Source: JBQLZQ01 sp052168355 (GTDB lineage Bacteria > Pseudomonadota > Alphaproteobacteria > DSM-16000 > Inquilinaceae). Taken from it: 64,000 nt of DNA. This document shows positions 27,315-35,323 of the stretch, piece after piece. Made by a program: the position numbers and the translations under genes. Positions within the stretch are counted from its first letter, which is position 1, and every line of letters begins with the position of its first letter. The DNA is taken from contig JBQLZQ010000049.1 in assembly GCA_052168355.1 (NCBI GenBank), positions 62,001 through 126,000 of the forward strand, given 5' to 3'. The notes beneath the pieces are model-generated. The model did not search any database and was not told where the DNA came from. It worked only from the letters and a program-made list of their open reading frames with translations.

Positions 27315-27527
27315 GACAGGCTGTGAAACTGTTTTAGGATGGCTTGGAGTGTGCCTCGATTTCCTTAACCCTTCGTTATGGAGCCATTTTTTGCCAGGGA
27401 TGGCTTGGTTGATCCATGTCATGGGCGGGCCTCCGGTTCGGCTGTAAGACACCCGGCGACCCTGGCGCCCCGCCCTGACGGCGGCGCTCATACCTGATCG
27501 ACCGCTGCAGAACGAGAGGAGCCGCCC

Positions 27528-29960
27528 ATGGCCGCCGCCCGCTATATCCGCTGGTTCGAGGAACTGTCGAACGACGATGTCGCCCTGGTCGGCGGCAAGA
27601 ACGCGTCGCTGGGGGAAATGTATCGCCAGTTGACGCCCCTTGGCGTGGCCCTGCCAAACGGCTTTGCCACCACCGCCCAATCGTTCCGGGACGTGCTGAC
27701 GCAAGCCGGGGCGTGGGACGAGCTGCACGCCCTGCTCGATCCGCTCGACAAGTCCGACGTCAGGGCCCTGGCCCGTGTGGGTGCGCGGGCGCGAGAGATC
27801 GTCTATGCCGCCGGCCTGACCGACGCCATGCAGGACGAGATCCGCGCCGCCTACGCCCGGCTGGTGAAGGAATATGGCGAGGACCTCAGCGTTGCCGTGC
27901 GCAGCTCGGCCACGGCCGAGGATCTGCCCACAGCCAGCTTCGCCGGTCAGCACGATACCTATCTCAACATTCGCGGGCCCGAGCTGCTGATCGACGCGGT
28001 CAAGCGCTGCAACGCTTCGCTGTTTACCGACCGGGCCATTTCCTACCGCATTGACCGCGGTTTCGACCATTTCAAGGTGGCGCTGTCGGTGGGGGTCATG
28101 AAGATGGTGCGCTCCGACCTCGCCTCGGCCGGGGTCATGTTCACCCTGGACACGGAGACCGGGTTCCGCGACGCGGTGTTCATCACCGGCGCCTATGGCC
28201 TGGGCGAGAACGTCGTTCAGGGCGCCGTCGATGTCGACGAGTTCTACGTGCACAAGCCGACCTTTCGGGCCGGCCATCGCGCGGTGCTGCGGCGGGTGCT
28301 GGGCGACAAGCAGGTGCGCATGGTCTACGCCGAGGGGCGGACGCGCGAACCGATCGTCAACCGCCCCACGCCGCGCGCCGACCGGGAACGGTTCTGCGTG
28401 ACGGATGACGAGGTGCTGACGCTGGCCGACGCCGCGCTGAAGATCGAGGATCACTACACCAGGCGCGCCGGTCAGCCGATGCCCATGGACATCGAGTGGG
28501 CCAAGGACGGTCTGGACGGCCGCCTCTATATCGTCCAGGCGCGTCCGGAGACGGTCGCCTCCCAGCGCAAGGGGACGGAACTGGAAACCTATGTCCTGAA
28601 AGGGAGCGGCGAGGTTCTGGCCACCGGGCGCGCCGTGGGCACCATGATCGGCACGGGCAAGGCGCGCATCGTCAAGGACGTCCACCGCCTGGCCGAATTC
28701 AAGCCGGGCGAAGTGCTGATCGCCGACACGACCGCCCCGGACTGGGAACCGGTGATGAAAACCGCCTCGGCCATCGTCACCAACCGCGGCGGGCGCACCT
28801 GTCACGCCGCCATCGTGGCCCGCGAGCTGGGCATCCCGGCGGTGGTCGGGACCGAGCACGGTACCGAGGCGCTGGCCGATGGCGCGACGGTCACCATCTC
28901 CTGCGCCGAGGGTGACGTCGGCAAGATCTACGCCGGAACGGTGCCGTTCGAGGTCGAGCGCACCGACCTGTCCACGGTCGATAAGCCCGACACCCACATC
29001 ATGATCAATCTCGGCAACCCGGAACTGGCATTCAAGACCAGCTTCATCCCCAATGACGGGGTCGGGCTGGCGCGCATGGAATTCATCATCAACGAATACA
29101 TCAAGGCTCACCCCATGGCGCTGCTGCACCCCGAGCGGATCGCCGACGAGGGCGAACGCCGCCAGATCGAGGCCCTGACCAAGCATTACGACCAGCCCGC
29201 GGACTTCTTTGTCGAGCGTCTGTCGGAAGGAGTCGGCACCATCGCCGCCGCGTTCTACCCCAAGCCGGTGGTGGTCCGGCTGTCGGACTTCAAGACCAAC
29301 GAATACGCCGCCCTGCTCGGCGGCCGGGCGTTCGAGGCGGAGGAAGCCAACCCGATGCTGGGGTTCCGCGGCGCCTCCCGGTATGCCCACCCGGCCTACC
29401 GCGAAGGCTTTGCCCTGGAATGCGCGGCGATGAAGCGGGTGCGCGACACCATGGGGCTGACCAATCTGAAGCTGATGATCCCGTTCTGCCGCCGGGTGGA
29501 GGAGGCCGACCGGGTGCTCGACGTCATGGCCGCCAGCGGCCTCCGCCGCGGCGAGAACGGTCTTGAGGTCTACGTCATGTGCGAGATCCCCAACAACGTC
29601 ATGCTGATCGACGCGTTCGCCGAGCGCTTCGACGGTTTTTCCATCGGCTCCAACGATCTGACTCAGCTTTGTCTTGGCGTTGACCGCGATTCGGAAATCG
29701 TCGCCTTCGAATTCGACGAGCGGGACGAGGGGGTGCTGGAGATGATGCGCCTGGCGGTTGAGGGCGCGCGGCGCAACGGACGGCATTCGGGGATCTGCGG
29801 CCAGGCGCCCTCCGACTATCCGGAGGTCGCCCAGTTCCTGGTCGGCCTGGGCATCGACAGCATCAGCCTGACCCCCGACAGCGTGCTCAAGACCATGGAG
29901 GCGGTGCGCCAGATCGAGCGCGACCAGGGGCGCCAGCCACGACGCGAGGCGGCCGACTGA
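27528..29960 (+). CDS. ppsA: Phosphoenolpyruvate synthase
   Basis: This 810-residue enzyme converts pyruvate and ATP to phosphoenolpyruvate, AMP and phosphate, a gluconeogenic step. The N-terminal ATP-binding domain begins VALVGGKNASLGEMYRQL, followed by AVRSSATAEDLPTASFAGQ. The swivelling phosphohistidine domain carries GGRTCHAAIVARELGIPAV with the catalytic His. The C-terminal TIM barrel shows YVMCEIPNNVMLIDAF and FSIGSNDLTQLCLGVDRD. The length is normal for the family. GAGAGGAG precedes the ATG. A very long open frame on the opposite strand is an artefact of its high GC. Confidence 0.95.
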   Translation: MAAARYIRWFEELSNDDVALVGGKNASLGEMYRQLTPLGVALPNGFATTAQSFRDVLTQAGAWDELHALLDPLDKSDVRALARVGARAREIVYAAGLTDAMQDEIRAAYARLVKEYGEDLSVAVRSSATAEDLPTASFAGQHDTYLNIRGPELLIDAVKRCNASLFTDRAISYRIDRGFDHFKVALSVGVMKMVRSDLASAGVMFTLDTETGFRDAVFITGAYGLGENVVQGAVDVDEFYVHKPTFRAGHRAVLRRVLGDKQVRMVYAEGRTREPIVNRPTPRADRERFCVTDDEVLTLADAALKIEDHYTRRAGQPMPMDIEWAKDGLDGRLYIVQARPETVASQRKGTELETYVLKGSGEVLATGRAVGTMIGTGKARIVKDVHRLAEFKPGEVLIADTTAPDWEPVMKTASAIVTNRGGRTCHAAIVARELGIPAVVGTEHGTEALADGATVTISCAEGDVGKIYAGTVPFEVERTDLSTVDKPDTHIMINLGNPELAFKTSFIPNDGVGLARMEFIINEYIKAHPMALLHPERIADEGERRQIEALTKHYDQPADFFVERLSEGVGTIAAAFYPKPVVVRLSDFKTNEYAALLGGRAFEAEEANPMLGFRGASRYAHPAYREGFALECAAMKRVRDTMGLTNLKLMIPFCRRVEEADRVLDVMAASGLRRGENGLEVYVMCEIPNNVMLIDAFAERFDGFSIGSNDLTQLCLGVDRDSEIVAFEFDERDEGVLEMMRLAVEGARRNGRHSGICGQAPSDYPEVAQFLVGLGIDSISLTPDSVLKTMEAVRQIERDQGRQPRREAAD

Positions 29961-30076
29961 GCCGCACGGCGAATGAAGTGGTTAGACTTAAAATTGTAAA
30001 ACTATCGATTAATACACCGGATATTAACGTTGCTTCGCCATCCTCGGCCGCCTGCGTCATCGGCCAGGAGAGAATC

Positions 30077-32260
30077 ATGGATGGGGTTGTGGGTGCGGAG
30101 CCTAACGGACGACAGGCCCGACGGTCGCTGAGCCTTGCCGTCAAGTTGACCGTCCTCATCATCTTGCTGGCCATGTCCGGCGCCGCGGCGATCGGTGTCG
30201 TCAGCTATTTCTCGGCCCGCGACAGCCAGCGGGCCGGGATCGACCAGTCGCTCAGCATCGTCGTGGACGCGCGGCGGGACGCGCTTCAGGCCTATCTCGG
30301 CACGATCGATGGCGACCTTCGCGTTCTGGCCCAGAGCCCTCTGGCGCGGCAGGCGGTCCTGGACTTCATGGGGGCCTGGGGGCGCATCGACGGCGACCGC
30401 ACCGAAACCCTGCAGACGCTTTATATCACCGACAACCCGCATCCGCTGGGTCAGAAGGACGCCCTGGACGCCGCCAAAGACGGGTCGTCATACAGCGCCG
30501 TCCACGCCCGGCTTCATCCCTGGTTCCGCACCTTCCTAAAGGAACGCGGCTTCTATGACATCTTCCTTTTCGACCTCGACGGCAACCTGATCTACACGGT
30601 GTTCAAGGAGCTCGATTTCGCCACCAACCTGGTGAGCGGGCCGTGGGCTGAAACCGATCTCGGCAACGCCTTTCGGGCCGCGCGGGACGGCGCGGCGAAC
30701 AGCGAGGTGGCGTTCTTCGACTTTCGCCCCTACGCCCCCAGCAACGACGCGCCGGCCAGCTTTATCGCCACCGCCATCAATGACGCCGATGGCGCGCCGC
30801 TTGGCGTGCTGGTGTTCCAGATGCCGATCGATGGCATCAACGCCACCATGCAGGCCGCGCACATGGGCGAGACCGGGGAGGCGATGATCATCGGAACGGA
30901 CCGGCTGATGCGCAACGACTCGCGGTTTTCCGAGGAGTCGACGATCCTCACCCGCGTCGTCGACATGGAGGCGGTGAGCCGTGCGTTGGCCGGCGAAACC
31001 GGGGTCATGGACGATCGGGACTTCGAGGGCAACGCGGTCGCCGCGGCCTTCACGCCGCTCGACTTCCACGGGACGCGGTGGGCCATCGTGACCCGCCAGA
31101 GCCTGGACGAGGTGCTGGCCCCGGTCAGGGCCCTGCGCGACCAATTGCTGCTGTTCGGCGTTGCCGGCATCCTCGTCATCGCCGTCCTGGGCGGGCTGCT
31201 TGGCCGCGGCATCGCCAGGCCGATTGCCGCCATGACCGCGGCCATGCGGCGCCTGGCGGGCGGCGACAAGGAGATCGACGTGCCCGGTCGGACGCGCGGG
31301 GACGAGATCGGGGCCATGGCGGAGGCGGTCGAGACGTTCCGCCGCAACGCCCTGGAGATGGACCGCATGGCCCTCGAGCAGGCGGAGTTCAAGCAGCGGT
31401 CCGAGGCCGAAAACAAGCGCGCGACGGCAGCGTTGGCGGATGAATTCGAAGCCTCGGTTTCGGGGGTTGTGGACCGGGTTTTCTCGGGTTCGGAGTCGGT
31501 TCGGGCAAGCGCCCAGACCATGTCGTCGATGGCCGACCGGACCAGCAGGCAGTCGGCCGAGGTATCCGCCGCCGCCGACGAGGCAACCGGGAACGTGCAG
31601 ACCGTGGCGGCCGCGACGGAGGAATTGACCGGTTCCATCGCCGAGATCGGGCGCCGGGTGGGCGAATCGACGACCATCGCCCGCGAGGCGGTCAAGGAGG
31701 CGGAAGGGGCCGACACCACGGTCAAGGGTCTGACCGACGCCGCCCAGAAGATCGGCGAGGTGGTGAGCCTGATCTCCGACATCGCCAGCCAGACCAACCT
31801 GCTGGCCCTCAACGCCACCATCGAGGCGGCCCGCGCCGGCGAGGCCGGCAAGGGCTTCGCCGTCGTCGCCTCGGAGGTCAAGTCGCTCGCCAACCAGACC
31901 GCCAAGGCCACCGACGACATTTCGTCTCAGATCGCCGCCATGCAGACGGCGACGTCCGGGGCCGTCGGCGCGATTCAGGGGATCGGCGCGACCATCGGCC
32001 GGATCGAGGAAACCGTGGCGGCCATCGCCGCCGCGATAGAGCAGCAGCAGAGCGCGACGCAGGAAATCGCCCGCAACGTCCACCAGGCGGCGACCGGCAC
32101 CCAGACCGTGTCCGGAACGATCTCCGGCGTGTCGGATGCCGCGGCCAACACGGGCCAGACCGCAACCGAGTTGCTGGAGGCTGCCGGCGACCTGTCGGAT
32201 CAGGCGGGAACCTTGCGGCAGGAGGTGGAGGCCTTTCTGGCCCGGATCCGGGCGGCCTGA
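30077..32260 (+). CDS. Methyl-accepting chemotaxis protein
   Basis: This 727-residue receptor has a first membrane helix near residues 22-45 and a large periplasmic or extracellular sensor region of about 310 residues. A second membrane helix follows near 357-380, then a HAMP domain and a cytoplasmic coiled-coil signalling domain. The conserved hairpin tip reads QTNLLALNATIEAARAGEAG, followed by FAVVASEVKSLANQTAKAT, and it couples through CheW to CheA. CAGGAGAG lies before the ATG at 30077. The ligand is unknown. No che genes are nearby. Its own 117-bp AT-rich upstream region suggests separate transcription from ppsA. Confidence 0.93.
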   Translation: MDGVVGAEPNGRQARRSLSLAVKLTVLIILLAMSGAAAIGVVSYFSARDSQRAGIDQSLSIVVDARRDALQAYLGTIDGDLRVLAQSPLARQAVLDFMGAWGRIDGDRTETLQTLYITDNPHPLGQKDALDAAKDGSSYSAVHARLHPWFRTFLKERGFYDIFLFDLDGNLIYTVFKELDFATNLVSGPWAETDLGNAFRAARDGAANSEVAFFDFRPYAPSNDAPASFIATAINDADGAPLGVLVFQMPIDGINATMQAAHMGETGEAMIIGTDRLMRNDSRFSEESTILTRVVDMEAVSRALAGETGVMDDRDFEGNAVAAAFTPLDFHGTRWAIVTRQSLDEVLAPVRALRDQLLLFGVAGILVIAVLGGLLGRGIARPIAAMTAAMRRLAGGDKEIDVPGRTRGDEIGAMAEAVETFRRNALEMDRMALEQAEFKQRSEAENKRATAALADEFEASVSGVVDRVFSGSESVRASAQTMSSMADRTSRQSAEVSAAADEATGNVQTVAAATEELTGSIAEIGRRVGESTTIAREAVKEAEGADTTVKGLTDAAQKIGEVVSLISDIASQTNLLALNATIEAARAGEAGKGFAVVASEVKSLANQTAKATDDISSQIAAMQTATSGAVGAIQGIGATIGRIEETVAAIAAAIEQQQSATQEIARNVHQAATGTQTVSGTISGVSDAAANTGQTATELLEAAGDLSDQAGTLRQEVEAFLARIRAA

Positions 32261-32313
32261 TACGTAGAACCGGTCTCAGGCCGTCGATACCAATACCACT
32301 TTTGCGTGATCTA

Positions 32314-32342
32314 TTGACGTATGCTGCATGCTAAGGTAGTTT
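32314..32342 (+). promoter_or_regulatory. Candidate sigma-70 promoter for the first 233-residue paralog
   Basis: TTGACG and TAGTTT are separated by 17 bp, close to the housekeeping consensus, and lie 46 bp before the GTG start of the downstream gene. Confidence 0.5.
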
Positions 32343-32388
32343 TGTTGCCAAAGGATTTTGGGCGACAAGGCGGCTGTAGGAGCGCGCG

Positions 32389-33090
32389 GTGGGGATTGAC
32401 TGGCTGGTCGAGTACAAGCCGCAGCCGGGCCATGAGGTTGAGTTCGACGAGCTGTTCGAGATCATCCGGGCCGGCAAGCATAAGGACCGGCGAACCTTCT
32501 GGGCCCGGATGTTCGGCGCCAAGCCGCCACCCGACTATGTATCCCGATATGAGAACATCGGCGTCGATCCGGGGGAAACCCTGGGCGCTCCCCGCGTCGG
32601 GCGTGATGCGGCCGCCGACGATTGGTTGCGGCGGCTCTACGACAGCAATCCGGCCCGAACCGAGACGTGGACCGATTATCACAAGGCGATGACGGGGTAT
32701 TACGTGCTGCCGCTGGCGCAGCCCTGCGACGGCTTACCAGTCTATTCCAATGGCGGGTTGGCCACACCGCTTGTGTCGAGTTTTCGGGCCGAATATCTCG
32801 CCGACATCGTTGGGAGCGCGCCGTTCGATGTGGATGTCGGTAACCCCTACGACTGGCAGAACGCCTCGGATCTGGTGAAAACCGGCCGCCGTCTGGAGGA
32901 GAGCGCGCGCGACTATGCGCGTCGAACGGGCGTGGGGGAGGAGGTTTTCGACCGAGCGTTTGAGCCGACGGAGGAGGAGCTCGAGCTAACGCCCTATCCG
33001 CCACGGGTCTGTGTCCATATCCTGATCTCGGCCTCGCGATGGTGCGCCTATTGGGGCGAGCGCGGGCATTACATGCGGGCGTGGTTCTAG
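32389..33090 (+). CDS. Unknown 233-residue protein, tandem paralog A
   Basis: I do not recognise this family. The protein starts at a GTG six bases after TAGGAG and has no signal peptide or membrane segment. It is rich in tryptophan, tyrosine and arginine, with blocks such as PGETLGAPRVGRD, KAMTGYYVLPLAQPCDGLP, YSNGGLATPL and a C-terminal ISASRWCAYWGERGHYMRAWF. A second copy starts 110 bp downstream and keeps these blocks in the same order and at the same total length, so the two arose by tandem duplication and then diverged. The conserved aromatic and glycine pattern suggests a folded enzyme or binding protein. The role is unknown. Confidence 0.75.
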   Translation: MGIDWLVEYKPQPGHEVEFDELFEIIRAGKHKDRRTFWARMFGAKPPPDYVSRYENIGVDPGETLGAPRVGRDAAADDWLRRLYDSNPARTETWTDYHKAMTGYYVLPLAQPCDGLPVYSNGGLATPLVSSFRAEYLADIVGSAPFDVDVGNPYDWQNASDLVKTGRRLEESARDYARRTGVGEEVFDRAFEPTEEELELTPYPPRVCVHILISASRWCAYWGERGHYMRAWF

Positions 33091-33200
33091 GGGCCCGACG
33101 ATCGTGATCCTGGGCCGCGCAGACATGACGAACATCGTCGCCGATACACACGCTAGGGTCGAAAAATACTTTTTAGGTATAGAGCAAATGGTGTATCGCA

Positions 33201-33902
33201 ATGGGTCTTGATTGGATGGTCGAACCAAAGCCGATGCCGGAGAATCAGGCCGAATACGATGAGCTGTTTACGATCATCAGTGAGGGCAGGGATCGGGACA
33301 GGCGTACCTTTTGGCAGCGGCTGTTCGGCGTGCCAGCCCCGCCCGACTACAGCGCCCGGTACGACGAGATCGCGGTCATCAATCCGGGGGAGACGCTGGG
33401 CGCGCCCCGGGTGGGGCGGGACGACGCGGCCGATGAATGGTTGCGCAAGCGTTACGATAGAATGCCGCGAGAAAACACGTGGCCGGAGCACCACAAGGCG
33501 ATGACGGGGTACTACGTGCTGCCGCTGGCCAAGCCCTGCGATGGGTTGCCGCGGTACTCCAACGGCGGACTGGCCACGCCGCTTCTTTCGAGCTTTCGGG
33601 CCGATCATCTTTCGAAGCTTTACGGGGTCGATCCAGCCGCGGTCGATGTCGCCTTGCTGTTCGTCTGGCAGACGGCCGCGGAGTTGATCGACACCGGCCG
33701 CATCCTTGAGGAGGACGCCCGAACCTATGCCAGCCGGACGGGTGTGGGCGACGAGGTGTTCGACCGGGATTTTACGCCGACCGACGAGGAACTGGCGCAG
33801 TATGTCCACGCACCGCGCCTCAACGCCCATGTCATGATCTCGGCGTCCCGCTGGTGCACGTTTTGGGGCGAAAGGGGCCACGCCATGCAAGCCTGGTTCT
33901 AA
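33201..33902 (+). CDS. Unknown 233-residue protein, tandem paralog B
   Basis: This is the second copy of the tandem pair, of identical length, with an ATG start. It keeps the DWxVE opening, RRTFWxRxFG, PPDY, PGETLGAPRVGRD, KAMTGYYVLPLA, PCDGLPxYSNGGLATPL and the ISASRWCxxWGERGHxMxAWF ending. Differences are spread evenly over the chain, not clustered, as expected for an old duplication under selection. TATAGA occurs 18 bp before the start and may be a -10 element for separate transcription, but no good -35 is seen. The downstream gene encodes an ASCH-GNAT fusion 53 bp later on the same strand. Confidence 0.75.
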   Translation: MGLDWMVEPKPMPENQAEYDELFTIISEGRDRDRRTFWQRLFGVPAPPDYSARYDEIAVINPGETLGAPRVGRDDAADEWLRKRYDRMPRENTWPEHHKAMTGYYVLPLAKPCDGLPRYSNGGLATPLLSSFRADHLSKLYGVDPAAVDVALLFVWQTAAELIDTGRILEEDARTYASRTGVGDEVFDRDFTPTDEELAQYVHAPRLNAHVMISASRWCTFWGERGHAMQAWF

Positions 33903-33955
33903 GAGACCGTGCCGTATTCATCTCAAGAACAGACAACAACCCCGGCAAGGGACCG

Positions 33956-34876
33956 ATGACGGGCGCGAACGCCGACGCGGTGACCGTGTTCTGGCGTCAG
34001 GCCTGCGCCGATCTCGACATCGATCCCGCCACCGGACCGAAATCGTTCCGTTTCGGCGATTCGCCGGCGTTGGCCACGTCCCTGGCCCGCCTGGTCGCCG
34101 AAGGCCCAAAACGCGCCACGGCCGGGTTGGTGGTCGAGGCGGAAGCCGACGGCGAGGAACCGCCGGCGGAGGGGTCCCACTGGGTCGTGCTCGATGGCGA
34201 TGGCGCGCCGGTGGTGGTGATCCGATCCCAGCAAGTGACGATCGCGCCGTTCCGCACCGTCGATGAGGGGTTTGCCTGGGACGAGGGCGAAGGCGACCGC
34301 AGTCTCCACCGCTGGCGCGATCAACATGTCCGGTATTTTCAGCGGCGCTGCGCCGATCTGGGCATTGCCTGGTCGGAAGGCCTGGATACCGTCTTTGAAC
34401 GGTTCGATGTGGTGTGGCCAAGGGCCCTGGCCGATCGGCTGATCCTGCGGCGACCGTCCACCGAGGATGAGTGGGCCGCCTACCACACGTTGCGGCGGAC
34501 CGAACTGTTCGGCGGCTACCGGCCCTCGGTCCGCTACGATCCCGACCATCCGGAAAGCTGGCTGAACGGCGTTTTCCATTTTGGCGCGTTTCGCGGCGGA
34601 GCGTTGCTGGGTTGCCTTCAGGTTCGTCTACACCCCGGCAGCGACAGCACCTTCCATCTGGTGGCGGTGCGGCCCGACCGGCGCGGCGAAGGTGTCGGCC
34701 GGTTCCTGACGGCGGAGGGCGAGCGGTTCGCCCGCGTCAACGGCCGACGTGTGGTCCGCGCCTTCGCCGAACCGGACGCGCTCGGTTTCTTCCGGCAGCT
34801 CGGCTTTGTCGACGGACCGGGCTGGGGCGCCGCCCCCGCCAATCCGGCGGCGGTGACCCTGCAAAAGCGCCTCTGA
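33956..34876 (+). CDS. ASCH domain - GNAT acetyltransferase fusion protein
   Basis: This 306-residue protein joins two domains. Residues about 8-155 form an ASCH domain, a PUA-like RNA-binding fold of the YqfB/EVE superfamily, seen as KSFRFGDSPALATSLARL, ATAGL, VVIRSQQVTIAPF and FAWDEGEGDRSLHRWRDQH. Residues about 160-306 form a GNAT acetyltransferase with motif A at VRPDRRGEGVGRFL (238-251), the acetyl-CoA pyrophosphate loop, and FRQLGFVDGPG as the last strand. Together they suggest acetylation of an RNA or a nucleotide-related target, which is inference. The ATG follows AAGGGACCG. It follows the tandem paralog pair. Confidence 0.8.
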   Translation: MTGANADAVTVFWRQACADLDIDPATGPKSFRFGDSPALATSLARLVAEGPKRATAGLVVEAEADGEEPPAEGSHWVVLDGDGAPVVVIRSQQVTIAPFRTVDEGFAWDEGEGDRSLHRWRDQHVRYFQRRCADLGIAWSEGLDTVFERFDVVWPRALADRLILRRPSTEDEWAAYHTLRRTELFGGYRPSVRYDPDHPESWLNGVFHFGAFRGGALLGCLQVRLHPGSDSTFHLVAVRPDRRGEGVGRFLTAEGERFARVNGRRVVRAFAEPDALGFFRQLGFVDGPGWGAAPANPAAVTLQKRL

Positions 34877-34918
34877 GATACGGGCTCGGGCGGCGGCGCG
34901 CCGGTGCGGCTGCCGCCC

Positions 34919-35116
34919 TCAGGCCGGTTCCTCGCGCTCGGGATCGTCCAGCCGGTGGCCGTCGAGCGTCTTGTCCGCGCGGCTGCGCTCATCCTCGTCC
35001 CGTTGGCGTTCGCCGCGTGTGCGGCCGGACCGGGCCCGGTTCTCCTCCGCCTTGCGGTCCTTGTCGGTGCGCCGCAGGCGTTTGCGCGCCTGACGCAGAT
35101 TGATCACGTCTCCCAT
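34919..35116 (-). CDS. DUF4169 family protein
   Basis: This 65-residue basic protein begins MGDVINLRQARKRLRRTDK, the diagnostic start of the DUF4169 family of small alphaproteobacterial proteins. The remainder is highly charged, rich in Arg, Glu and Asp, and probably disordered. In alphaproteobacteria the family is often encoded near fumC and a small ribbon-helix-helix gene, which here lie 3.5 kb away behind the AsmA gene. GGAAAGG lies before the ATG. Its function is not known. The gene is convergent with the ASCH-GNAT gene. Confidence 0.82.
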   Translation of the reverse strand: MGDVINLRQARKRLRRTDKDRKAEENRARSGRTRGERQRDEDERSRADKTLDGHRLDDPEREEPA

Positions 35117-35323
35117 GGCCGACCTTTCCGATCCGTCCTTGTTGCCCGATCGAACATGCCTGGTCGAAATCCGGTCCCTTTCGCACGGGCCATTTGCGCG
35201 CCGCCCGCCCTACTATTAGCTTAGCCCCGATTATGAAACCCGGATACGGGCGATTTCCGGGCGGCGGCGCCAGACCGTTCCAGGGGACGCCGCCCGTCTG
35301 TCTTGATTGGTGACGCGCGCCTC

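Noticed and set aside
27315..29786. Open frame on the minus strand opposite ppsA
   Set aside because: The ppsA product is a full-length known enzyme. The antisense frame is made of reversed codons and joins by chance to the PAS gene frame, which was trimmed to its own ATG.
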